Source: Numida meleagris
Taxonomy: Eukaryota; Chordata; Aves; Galliformes; Numididae
Length of the DNA stretch: 64,000 nucleotides
Assembly: GCF_002078875.1 (NCBI RefSeq)
Contig: NC_034410.1
Location: 35,667,506-35,731,505, forward strand
Reading direction: 5' to 3'
The notes under the pieces were generated by a model that ran no database searches, had not been told where the DNA came from, and saw only the letters and a program-made list of their open reading frames with translations. This document shows, one piece after another, positions 1 through 12,700 of the stretch; the first letter of the stretch is position 1, and each line of letters starts with the position of its first letter. The position numbers were made by a program, and so were the translations under genes.

Positions 1-3000
1 GAGAAATAGCCTTATAAATACAAAGACAACCCTTTCTGAACTTTTTTGTTAGTTTATGTACTGCTTCAGAGTACTGTCATCATCACAAGATTTCAGCATA
101 GAGATCTATTCAATCACAATTCTGCATGCTGCAAGGTTGTTCCTACTCCAAAACCATGAAGTCTAACAGACAAAATGGGAGGGCTTCAGAACAGAGCCAC
201 TCTCCACAGACACCTTGAAATGCTGGAACTGTAAAGTCAGTGTGCAAAACTCTCACAAGTCTTCATCTGTCACTTAGTGTCCTTAAAAAGCAATTCAAGA
301 GTATTGACAGAAGCTTGACTGTGATATTGTTTCATACTTTCTCCTGCTTGCAGACAGACAAATGGCTCCTATTTCTAAAGATCTTATTATATCAGCTTTC
401 ACAAACAATCCTCTGTAGAGTACAGAAGAAAAGCTATAAATAGCTGCCACTGTGCACACTATCAGCGCAAGAATTTCTTCTTCCCTTCAGTGCATTATGC
501 TCTTGATGTATTCTGTCTATAAATAGATTCTGATAGTCGCTCTTTACAGTTGTCTTGTCATCATTACTGAACCAGCATTTCCCAGAGCCTTGACTTGGTC
601 TTTACTTTCTCTGAAATGATTTTTTTTAAAAATTCTTATTTTTATTTTAATTCTTGTGAGTTTTGCCTCAAAGAAATCCATCTGTGCACACTGAGAAAGA
701 TAAAGAGCTTTATAAAGTACGATTTTCAATCATGATTAAACCAAGAGAGACAACAGAACATGGAAACAGTAGATGACACTAAACTTGCTTTAGGTGCTTT
801 GAAAGGTGAAATCCTCTAGCCATTTAAAGTGCTATTATCTTATGCTTAAGTGGTTTTGTACAGCTATACAATATTTCTTTGAAGTAATGTGTAATAAGGA
901 AGGGTTAATACCTGAATCTGTGTAATTATATAGTAGGATCATGTTTCGGTGAATACAAGAACTAGATCTTTATTGAAATGTAACATGCTTCTGCAATACA
1001 AAATTAATATCATAAAAGGGGCCTGATTCTGGCTGCAAAATGTTTTATGACAGTTAAAAAAAACCACAGAGATGTCAACTAGATTAAAAACATAAAATAC
1101 ACACAACCTTAAAAAGGTTATAGCAACACGGAAGTTATAATATCACCTTGTTGATCAGTAACAATTTTGCAGTAACAGCAGTATGAAAAATTATGCATAA
1201 CTGAAGAACCTTTAGTACTTAGAACTGTTAAGATTGTCCTTAAACACGTTTATTCACAATCATTTTGGCAAACAACTTATCCACCAAAAAAACCCCAGAG
1301 ATTATTGATTCAGAGTTATTTGTAAAAACAATTGTCAAGTTCAGTTCCAGAATAATTTTGTTTGAATGGAAATGTAGTGTTGTGGAGATGCTTCTTACGT
1401 CATTTCATTCAGTGTTAAGGAAATTCATTGAATTAAAGTAGAAAACAGAGGCACATATTCTTGCCATGAAACACGTGGTATTTCTGTGTTGACCTTCTAG
1501 TTCTGCTTCAAGCCAAATATTTAGCAAACCCAGGTGGAAATTAGAGGTTTAGCCTCCATTTAAATGAGATAACTGGCATTTCAACCTCTGCTCTTACTGA
1601 CATCAAAAAGTGTGAATCTGGCTGATCCACTCCTGGTCTTGAGTGTCCTTCAGTGTTCCCTATAAGAGAGAGTACAGGGCACCACTATCAACATTGAGTC
1701 TGGTTCTTGTATTTTATTCAAAACTCACAGAACTAATTTTATATCACAATCATTTTACTTTCGAGTTTAGGTAAGAAGGAAGATTTCCTGGACCTATTAC
1801 ATACACTCACAGTTTCTGAATATGGTGCAATCCTGAGGACAATCATCACTCAGAATCTATTCCATTAAATGGAAGCTGTAAAATTTGACTGAAAACAAAC
1901 TGAATTTTGCAAAATTTTCTCCTTATGAGCTGTTATTTTTTTAAGGAAATAAGGCAAGCTCTGAGAATCAGTCTTCATCCCTTTTTCTACATTCAGAGGA
2001 GGCACACATAAACCCATGACCTCCATCAAGCACTCTCCTTCAGCAGCCCACACTGAGGCTTATTTGATCCAGGGATCACACAAGAACTAGAATAACAACA
2101 TAAGTGCAAACATTGACCCCACCAGAAAAACTGCACAAACTGTTAAGGAACTACAATAACAGGCTTTCTTTCCTGAATACATTTCCTTTCCCCTGAAAAT
2201 TTTCTGTGCAGAGTTCAGAATGAGCAATAGCCAAAGATAACACAAATATCTGTGCCGGTGCTTCTAATGATGGCATTCAAGTCAGAACTCACTAACAAAT
2301 GGTGCCAGAAGCTGCTGTCCTACTTATTCTGACAACCTCTACCTTGCAGAATCCATTTAATGAGAAGAAAGCTGTCAAAAATTTGGCCATCTATATAAAG
2401 ATCAGAGGTGAACATGTAAATACTGATATACGCTGGTTACGTCTAATCATTAGAGAAGGATTATGATGGCTTTGATCATTTCTGACACAGAGATTCTGAA
2501 TTTGTGTCAGATACACTGATTCAGGTGTAGAATCAGACACAAAGAGAAGAAGAAGAACAAGGGCTCAGGGAGGACATTACTTCTCCTTGGAAGTCCCTTT
2601 CTCCTTAGTGTCCTATGGCTTAAATGCTCCAAAATGAGCAGCTCATCGAACAGGTGCTAATGAACTAGAGGCAGCAGAATTATTTGGTATAGCAGATGAG
2701 TAAGGATGAGAAGTACCAAAGGAGATAAGAAAGAATAAGGAGAGAGAAAATTCAAGTAACAAGCAGAGAAGTCGGAGAGGACAATTTCTAAACTTTGAGT
2801 GTGACCACAAATGGGAGAAAAGCATGAAAAGCAACAGAAAAAGAGCAACATAGACATAAGGGCAGGTGGAACTCAGAAATTAAAAGTGGAAAGGGAGGAA
2901 TTAGAGGACTGACTGATACCCTGCCTAACTTTGGGGAGGAGGTAAGTCCAGACAGCATGCTCTTCCATCTCTGGCCTAGTGGCTGAGAAAAAAAGCTATC

Positions 3001-6000
3001 AGAAAAAGATACAGCCAAACTTCCAAAGGCCATATAGTATATCCAAGCAAATCAAAAACTCCTTCAGTTGGAGAAAGTATGCTGGAAACCCCTGGCAAAG
3101 AAACAAAGTATCTGAAGTTAAGTGTTGTCTGCAAAATATTTGTGCAAGAACAGTAGAATTGTCAGTAAAATTTCCTTCAAATAATTTCTAAAAGGGAAGC
3201 TTGTACATATTTTTTTTTCAGGAATGGGATAAATGAGAATTAAATGGAAAAAACCCTGTCTCCAAAGTCTATTTGTTAATTATGTTCAAACTGCTTGATG
3301 AGGAATAAGGAAAATAAAAATAAAAGGAGGAAAACATTGCCTCTTTTCATTTGAAAGACTGGAATTTGAGGACAAGGAGGCATTTTATTCTGATAGAGAT
3401 ATACCTCAGTCATACGGATCATTTTTGAACAACATGAACCTACTTTTGTCCTCTTAAAATTTATACAGAACAATAATTAAATCTAAACCTTTGCTTGTGA
3501 GGGAAGACACAATCTAAGCCAGCCTGCAAGCAAAATAAATTAAAAAAAAGATATAGACTGAATTATTTCAAATTTGATCTTTGATTCAAGCCAATAGACT
3601 AAACACAAAATTAGAATCTTTGAATAAGAAAAAAAAATGCCTTAAGTATATCTTCATTTTAAAATGCTATTGTTCTTCGACAAGTAGGGAAAATCATTCA
3701 AGTCACTTCTCTTCTAGAAACTCTAGTATTGAAAATGTAGGTTTTTCACAAGTCCACTTAGCATCTAGCACAAATACAAGATAGCAGTAATCATAGAGAA
3801 CTCTGGTATTCTGATGCTGCAGTTCATCAGCAATGTCATACAGGATTTTGCTTGCTTAAGTATTGAATTTTTATTCACTCTTAGCCCCCCCAAAAGGTAC
3901 CAGTTCAATTGCCTCTATAAGAACATAGTTTTTCCATGAAGTTAATAAAAGCTTGCAGATTTGTTTGTAAAGACTTAAGTAGCCACTTTTTGTTGCTCCA
4001 TGCAAGAGTTTCATTAGCTTCATATCTGCTCAGGAAGGATCCAGATAGTAAGGTAGGACAAGGCAGTAATGTGACTGTAGCAAGCTTGGCTGGAGGAAAA
4101 AAAAGATGCTCACAGGAGATCAACAAGCAATGTTAGGGGCACTTACATAGCAGGGTCTTTGGAGGGTTGCATGGACACAAGGGAAGAGGACCTTGCAGAA
4201 AGTGTGTATGATGCTTTGGAGAAGAAATAAAAGGCTAATACCTTAGTAAGAACTGGATTTTGGGAGATGCCAGTGTCAAGGAAGCAGAGTCCCAGATCTA
4301 TTACAGAAGAAAGAAAAGAGGAAAAAGAAGCAGTCTATAAATATTCAAAAGAAACTGCAGACAAATCCTATTATCTGTAAGTTCCAGACCAGTCAAACTG
4401 TTTTGCTCAAGTATGAGCAATATTGATTTTTAATAAGAATATTTGCTTCTTCTAAGACAAGAAATTTAGCAGGCTGTTGAACCTATACATCTGTGCCCAA
4501 AGCAACAGATAAACAATGCAAAATGTCCCTTGTTCCATGATGTTCTGAAAGTTGGTAGTCCACAGATTATATCAGCCTTTATCTTGACTTTAACCCATGA
4601 AGCTTATGATAATATAAGAAAGAGCACTATAATTTTCCAGAAAGATAAATGAAACACATGGAAAGTGATTTTCCTGACACCACAGAGCTGCTTTAAGGCA
4701 AGAAAGCAAAATTTCCTGCATTGCAGCAAAGTACCCTGCCTTGAAACAATATTGCTTGACAAGAATAGGTTCTCTTTTGTTGTTTAGACAGTCCCAAACA
4801 TTCATTCAGTTACTTATACCCACCAAAAAGCTCCTGGATCTTTCAAGATTAGAATAGAGGCTGAGAATGGAAATCAAATTTTGGCCTAGTATATTTTGTA
4901 ACAGTCCCATAACTTGTCTCAAAGGTTAAGCATGCAGGGGCTTCTCTATGAATCCACGCTTGGAGACTACTTTATCTACTCTACTCTCCATTCATTTAGC
5001 TATAGAATGGCCATTACAAGGTTAACGTGCAGTTCCTTCACTGCTTCTGTAAGGCCTCTCTGTGCCTACCAAAGGCTCCCAGAAAATACTAAATTTATTT
5101 ACGCTGATATTTAGAAAAGACACTGAAATGGAACCTAAAGAATTTTTTAAATCATCACAAGCAAGAGTCATATCCCCCTCCAATCATTTGATTAAACTCA
5201 TGCCTGTAACTTTTAAATAAGCTCACCAAGTCCATTCTTGGCTTAGCTCTATAGTTCACTGGAACTGCTTCAGAGATAAATTTAACCCTTATCTTTAGAG
5301 CAAACTAGTACAACATTCATTTTGATAAATTTCCAATTAATTATAATGAATGCTGTTAGAAAGTGTGTTTTTGGTCAGGACCGGGGTTGGGATTGTTTGT
5401 TCTTTTATTAATAAAAGCATTACTACTCACATTGCTGTGCTATTCTCATGGAAATATGAAATTGCTTGGATATTTTCCATTGGGAACTATGTAGTTTGCA
5501 ATACTGCCATTTTGACCAAAATAAATATTCATAAATTTGTTCAGCTAATAATGCAGTTTAAATCAAGACATGATAGAAAATAATGAGCACATCGTGATGT
5601 ACTTGTTAAGCAGTTATATCCAAAAAAGTTATTGATATCTAGTACCAATTAGATTATTGATGCTGTTTCTGGGAGTTAGAGTTATTGCAACTTACTATAT
5701 GAGAGACAGTAGTACTTGCTTTTTCATAGCAGTGCTCGGTCTCCCTATTAGAAATATCAACAAATCCCTACAGTTTATCAGGAGCTTCAAAAGTAGCAGG
5801 TAAAATAAGGATTGGAAAGCTGAAAGGATGACTCATCTACCATCTTATTCTCCAGTGTAAGAAAAGAGCTGGGGCAGGGGGGAACAAACAGAAATCACAC
5901 AAATCAATATTAATTGGCTCCCTATGAAACACATAGAAAAGCAGCACCTTTAATCCTAGGGAACTGTCATTTACAAAAGGAGGAAAAAAATCCTACCACA

Positions 6001-8189
6001 CATTTGTAAAGATCAGCAGCCTTTGTTGCAGAAAAGCCTTTGACTGCAAATAGGCTCCCCAGGATACTGATCTTAGGACACACAGTCTTTTCAGAGCTTG
6101 GCTCTCTACTGAGGCACCTGAGGCTTATGTTGCAGAGCCAGAAAAGAGATTAAAATGCAGTTTAAAAGACATGGCAGGACTCAGATAGCCACAGAAAGGG
6201 GGCAGGAACAGTCCCAAGTCTTCTGGAGAAACGTGAAGAGTTGTGGTTTTTGACTCTGTTCCTTAATTACAAAGGAATTTTAAGAGGGAGACAGACCCCC
6301 GACACATCAGACCTGATCCATTTGAGCATATTTATCTGGATAACCATGAGCACCAGAGTCCAGGTATGAAACTGGTCAAGACAAGCCATTTAAAAGCAGC
6401 TCTCTGCATCACCAATGTTGCTGCCTAGATGTGTGGGACACATCATGGGATGCAAAGGATGAGCATTTGGGGATTGTCATGGCATGTTTATGGGATTAAC
6501 AGAAGGTGGGAAAAGGGAGAGGTTTAGGTGACTTCAGAAGGAACAACTGTGGGAAAATAGAGGAGTTAAGGCAGGAAAAAAAGACCACATATGTGTAATT
6601 CATTTGCTGATTACTACTGCTCATGCCCTGAACCCTGAACCTAATTAATAAGATAGGATAGGCTGTGTTGAATCCCTTTCAAACTCTGTCCTGTGGGTCC
6701 TGTAATTTTGTTGGGAAGCATGGCTTCATGTAAGCTAGGTTGAATACTAATATTTTTAATTTTATGCTTAATATCCTAAAAGCAAAGTTTACAGAAAGTT
6801 GAGAGAGAAAAGAAAGTTACATGGGTCTTTAATCAACACAACTAAACTAAAGTACGATTAGTTATATCACAAAAAAAAAAGCTATAATTTAACTGTTCAT
6901 TCATCATATCACACTTATAATTAGTCACTGTATTTTAGCATAAATTCCAGCATGAAGAAACCTTACAGTAACTAAATAAGTAAGCAAGATATTTAAATCA
7001 TTTTTCTTCCACTGGGAAAGTGTAATGACTGTCAAATTACCAAAACATTCAAAAATTGTAGCATTCACTAATCAAAACCAAAGCACAGGTAAAAAGTAGA
7101 AGGGAATAAATTTTCAGTGGAAGTTATCTTGTAGATAAGTGCCTCTGGGCCACTGTTTAACCAGCTTTCAGGTCTTGTTTCTGCAGTGGCTTCCTCTATT
7201 GGAATATCTCATCGGACTCATCTATTCACATAGAGGAGTGAACTTAAAAGAGCAGGGAGAAATCTCTAATTATCCATTTAACATAACCCACTTCTTGAGT
7301 ATAACAATCTCATTTGCAAGACCAAGAAACAACAACCAGCTTTTTTTTTTTTCAAGAAACAAAAATGAACCATTTATGGTAGAGACTATTTCGGGAATAA
7401 GCCTGAGGCTTCAAGCTGATCCTCAGAAGGGTACCCTTTTGTTTTGGTCATTTCTTCTGAGACTCATTTTTCAAGATATCCTTCAAAAAGTCTTCTGTAC
7501 AAGGAATCTGGAAAAAGAACATCCTGGTAATATAATCACTCTGACTGGAGCTGTATTATTAGTATAGGTCTCCACAGCTAAGCATCCTAGCACAGTATGC
7601 AACTGCCCTTACCAATCTAGTGGGGGAGGTCACGAAAACTGCTCGCTCAGATCTCTATGTGCCTTTTAGCATGTTATAATGGAGTCTACTCACTTTCTCA
7701 AAGGTCTGGATCTCAGTACAGATTCAATGACCTGATACACAGCAAGACATGAGAGAAGCAGCATTTTTTAGCAGGAGAATTTCTAAGCTCTGCTAGAAGT
7801 TTCTTGATGTCTATAGAACTTCATGAGGAGAAGGACCAGAAGCCTGAGAACCTTAACACCCAGTAGCCTTCCCCCTAGAACACCTTTAAAGAATAGAGAG
7901 CAAAGAGTAGGTTAAAAGTTAATTCTAGTTATAAATGTCATAAGAGTAACTATGAATGAGTTATGATCATTTAAATGCCTGACTCCATTTTTTTCAGGTT
8001 TAGACACAGGAATCATGACCTCAGATGAGATGGGAAGCCACATCTGAAATGGTATCCACATTCCCAATTAGAAGAAAGATATTTGGAAAATAAGTCTATT
8101 GTGTGTCTAGTTTTGTAGCTACTCATCCATGTCCCACTTCAATAAGTTACTAAAATCAATCAGACCATTCTCAGCCATTGCAACATCAC
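1..8189. other. AT-rich intergenic DNA, no gene seen
   Basis: I see no recognisable exon, RNA gene or full transposon here. Open frames are short and scattered on both strands, as expected by chance; the longest (7139-7567, plus, 142 codons) resembles nothing I know and has no clear splice or codon-use signal. The stretch at about 2520-3020 is purine-rich on the plus strand. Negative statement made by eye only. Confidence 0.6.
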
Positions 8190-9735
8190 AGTTCAAGCTA
8201 AGAGTTTGTGTAATTGCAGCGCAATTATCCAACCAATTATTGGTCCACCTAATAGTTCATCCTTCAAATCCATCTCTCTCCAATTTAATGATAAGGATGT
8301 GGTGGGAGACCACGTCAAAGGCCTTGCACAATCCAAGTAGATGACATCAGTTGCCCTTCCTTTGTCCATCGATGCTGGACCTCCACCACAAAAGGCCATC
8401 AGATTGGTCAGGCATGATCTGGCCTTGGTGAAGCTACGATGGCTGTCTCAGATCACCTCCAGATCATTCATATGCCTTAACATCTTTTCCAGGAGGATCC
8501 TCTCCACAATCTTCCCAGGCACAGATGTAAGGCTCACCAACTTGTAGTTCCCCAGGTTTTCCTTTCTCCCTTTCTTGAATACGGGAGAGATGTCTCCCTT
8601 TTTCCAGTCACCAGGAACTTTGCCTGACAGCCATCATTTTACAGATATGATGGAGAGTGGCTTGGCAACCACATCAGCCAGTTCCTTCAGAACCCTGAGA
8701 TGCATTTCATCTGGCCCCATATGCTTTTACACATTCAGCCTCATGAGGTAGTCTTGGACTTACTCTGCTCTTACACTGGGAGGGATTTTACTCCCCCAGC
8801 TCTGCTTAGAAGTTAAAGGACATAGCAGGCAGGAGAAGCCTGACTGGCTATGAAGACTGAGGCAAAGAACTTAAGTGCCTCAGCCTTCTCCACGTCTGAG
8901 GAGGCCAACTCTCTCTTTTCATTTATCAGACGAGATACACTCTCCTTTGCCTGTCTTTTTTGCCCAATCTACGTATCTAAAGAATCTCTTCTTGTTGTTG
9001 TTCACATCCTTCACCAAGTTCAATTCCATCTGTGCCTTGGCTTTCCTGACACCATCCCTGCACATCCTGACATCCTTCCAAGGCCACCCATCCCTGCTTC
9101 CACTGCTTATACTTTTCCTTTACATCCCCTCAGCCTGACCATTAGATCCTTACTCAGCCATGCTGGTTTCCTACCTCGTCTGTCTGATATCTTATTCTGG
9201 GAGATGGAGAGCTCTTCTGCTCTCAGGAAGGCATCCTTGAAGTGCTGCCAGCTCCATTTTGTTCCTGTGTCCCTAAGGACAGTTCCACAGAGGATACCAT
9301 CTAACAATCCCTTTAACAGCCTGAAGTTCACTTTCCTGAATATCAGGGTCCTAACTCCACTCATTCCCAGGCCAGCATTCCTCGAGGTCATGAACTCAAC
9401 CAGGGCATGGTTGCTGCAGCCCAGGCTGCCTCTGATCTTAATCTCTTTTACAATCTCTTCCACGTTGGTGATCATCAGGTTCAGCAATGCTTCACCTTGG
9501 ATGGGTCTGTCCAATATCTGAACCAGAAAGTTGTTCCCAATTGACTTCAGGAGTCTTCTGGACTGTTTGCAGCTCACCATGTTGTTTTCCCAGCAGATAT
9601 CTGGGTAGCTGAAATCCTCTCCAGGATGAGAGACTGCCACTGTGATGCCTCTTGCAGCTGAAGCAAGAAGATCTCGTCAACAGGCTCTCCTTGATCAGAT
9701 GGCCTGTAGTATACCCTGACAACCAGATGCCCGTT
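8190..9735 (-). mobile_element. CR1 LINE fragment (ORF2: endonuclease and reverse transcriptase parts)
   Basis: Read on the minus strand, 9107-9640 encodes the end of a CR1 ORF2 endonuclease domain: a FSYPDICWENN segment (the usual D-F/N-Y-PDICWE motif), then an LDRP...GEALLNL stretch and SLGCSNHALVEF, which match the conserved C-terminal motifs of the apurinic endonuclease of CR1. Further on, 8193-8399 gives the reverse-transcriptase block around KGRATDVIYLD. Frames are interrupted by stops and shifts, so it is dead. Both the 5' end and the 3' UTR are missing. The 223-codon plus-strand frame at 8850-9521 is simply its antisense shadow. Confidence 0.9.
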
Positions 9736-12700
9736 ATTGGTTCAAACGGAAGATCACTTGTCACACACACATACAAACTACATACCAAATTTCAATTTTT
9801 TCTCTCTGACTTTATGGATACATAAAACACACATATAACGTCACCTGAAATACTGAGCAAATGGCTGTTTAAAAACATTATAACAAAAGGAAATAAAAAA
9901 ATAAATGTCAGCCCACAGAAATTATCTATTTTGTATTTTATGGATGTTTGATGTTTTGCTTCACATTCTGTACAATTTCTGAATAAGCTATAAAAAGACA
10001 AGGCTTATTTTCTTTAATAATCAGTTCTTTCCTGTTGGCAGCAGTTTCAATCTACAGCATTTCAGAGTTTCTCCTAGGCAGGCATGGATTCCTCCCTTTC
10101 TTCACTCCTACTTGTTAGTCCCATGGAAAGCTATGCATGGATTCTTCAGTGCCACAGCAGGCATTCCCATTGACATCAGTGCTGTCCTTGGTCACCTCAT
10201 TTTGTTTAAATTCAAATACAACTATACCGTTTTCACAAAATGATTAATACATTTTGACTAATAACTAAAATATTGTCATCTCAGTTTTCAGTGGCAATCG
10301 CTTTCCACACACCTCTCAAGCCCCTGAGCATCAAGGAAAGGGCTGAGGGAGCAAAGTCTCTCCCACTGTCAGTGAAGACTGGGATCAAGACCACTTGAGT
10401 AACCTGAAACACATAAGTCTGTGGGAAATTGTGAGATGCATCCTGAGGTCCTGAGGTAACTGGTTGTTGTAGCTGCCAAACCATTCTCCATCATATTTGA
10501 AAAGTCATGGAAGTCCAATGAAGTCCCTAGTGACCGGAAAATGGAAATATCACACTCATTTTTTTGAACTAAATACCTAATACCCAGTCGCAGTCAAGAA
10601 CGTTTATGCTAATGCTAACTGGCTTCCATGAAAGTTCCACATTCAGATTTGCCTTGGGCACTTTTTATGACAAACATAAGAGTAAAATATTGTCATTTTA
10701 TTACAACACTTGAGAAAGAGATATGTTTGCCTGTAATTCAGATTTTTCTTGTTTATTTCTGTTTTCTTTGAAATGTAACGTGGATTCATTTTCTAGAAAG
10801 CTGTGTGTTATTGTAGCTGTCATCTGCTACATAGTGCCTGCCAATTGTCTCTCCTGCCTTGCAGAACAGCTGCTCACAAGTAGAAACTCCCATTTGATCC
10901 GTCGGTTGTGACTGTCACCAACCACACACTGTCACTTGTCATTTTGTCATAGCAGTTGTTGGCACTGGTGTCTGGCATCAGATGACATAAGCCATCTTTT
11001 TTACTGCAAGCATAGGTCAGAAAGGATGAGGGAGGAAGAGACAGTGACCAATGCCACCGCTGCTCTTGACGATTTTCGCAGCAGCACTACAGCAAATGAA
11101 GCAGTCTTCCCCATGGCAGTAAGAGGCCTTGGGAACTTGATAGTTAGAGGGTACCTGCCAAGGCTTCTCTACAACCCCGATTTGTGGTCCCTGCAGCAGT
11201 TCTTTATATTGTGAGCTCCTCAAAATGCTAACTGGTGACCCAACCGCTAAGCAGCTGTCCATTTGCCACACCAGTCCAGTGTAAGGACAAGGTGGGCATA
11301 ACCCTACAGAACACTGTATTTTATACAGTCTGATGTACTTTGTTTATTTTGATTTTGTTTCTCAGTGATGTACTCCTCAGAAGTGTAGATTTTGCCTCAG
11401 CATTCCTCTGACCTCTGCTGGAAGCTCTCAAAATACATTTGTACTAATCAGGTAGAGAGCTGGGTCAAGCCAAGCTCAGCAGGTACAAGTAGGAACACAG
11501 ATACTCTGCTTCCAGGAACAGACAAATCTTCTCCAGATATTTAATCCTTTTCAGGTATTCAGGTGGTTTCTCATCATTCTGATCACTAGCATCAGCTATT
11601 TATTTCCCTGTAAAATAGCTTGTAACAATGTTTTGAGAAATTCTAATTACATCAGTAACCATAAATAGCTAAGCAAAGATCCACTGCGACTGAATTAATT
11701 ACAAGCATTACCAGCATTTTCCACATCAGGTGCATCAGAAAGATATGGAACAATCATGCATTTGTTTCCCATAAAATTGCCTTTTCAATTTTTTCAGTTG
11801 GCCACCTGCTCTTTACATTATAAGAGAGCAAGTGTTTTCAAGGTTATAACACGCCTTGTGATGTTCGCATTTTTGCAAGCTGTCTGTATTTTAAGCTGAT
11901 TCTTGCAACCCAGTTGCCTCATCTGTCTCCATATCTCAAATAAACTTCACTGATCTGTGTGAAAGCTTGGAATATCAATGCTCAGTTAAAGACATTTATC
12001 AACATTATGCACTGAATAAATCTGGATATGTAGTGCATTTAAAAGTAACTCTTGCTTTTGTGAAGTACAATTTAAAAATCATTATGTTCACTATTTTTTC
12101 CCACAATATTTAGAAGAGCTCAGCCTTATTGATCTATTTCAGAGATGCACAAGGTACTTTTTGTATTGTTTTCAGAAAATAATTCCTACCTCCCTAACAA
12201 CACTCTATAGAGGGAGATGTTTACGTACAGCCATTTCCTTGATGCAATTCACAGAAATACATAGCAAACAAAAATTCCTCCATATTCAGGAAAAAAGTAA
12301 CAATTTACAATTGTTCTTACTTCTAAGGCCCCTTTCAGAGAGCGTTTTATGCAAAAGGCATTCTCAAATATATTTCTAGGATCTTTTTTACTGCTCTTGT
12401 TTGACTGTATTCTCTTTGTCACTTGTCACCAAAACAAAACCCACATGGGTATGTTTCTGACCAAGATTTTTAGTTCCATATGTTTGACAATACATTTAGA
12501 ACAAATTAACGGAAACTGCTAAAGAGTTTAACAGGTTATGAAAAGGCATGACAGCACCTTCAGTGAGGTTTTTCCCATTCCACACAGAAATGACAAAACA
12601 GATTCAAAGGTGTCATCTCCCAGAGATTTTGAAGAAGCTTCTTACAAGTATAGCACTAACATTTTCCAAAAAGGTTTTGATAAATTATCCTTATTTGTCA

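Noticed and set aside
8850..9521. 223-codon plus-strand open frame
   Set aside because: It is the antisense of a CR1 ORF2 endonuclease region, which explains its length.
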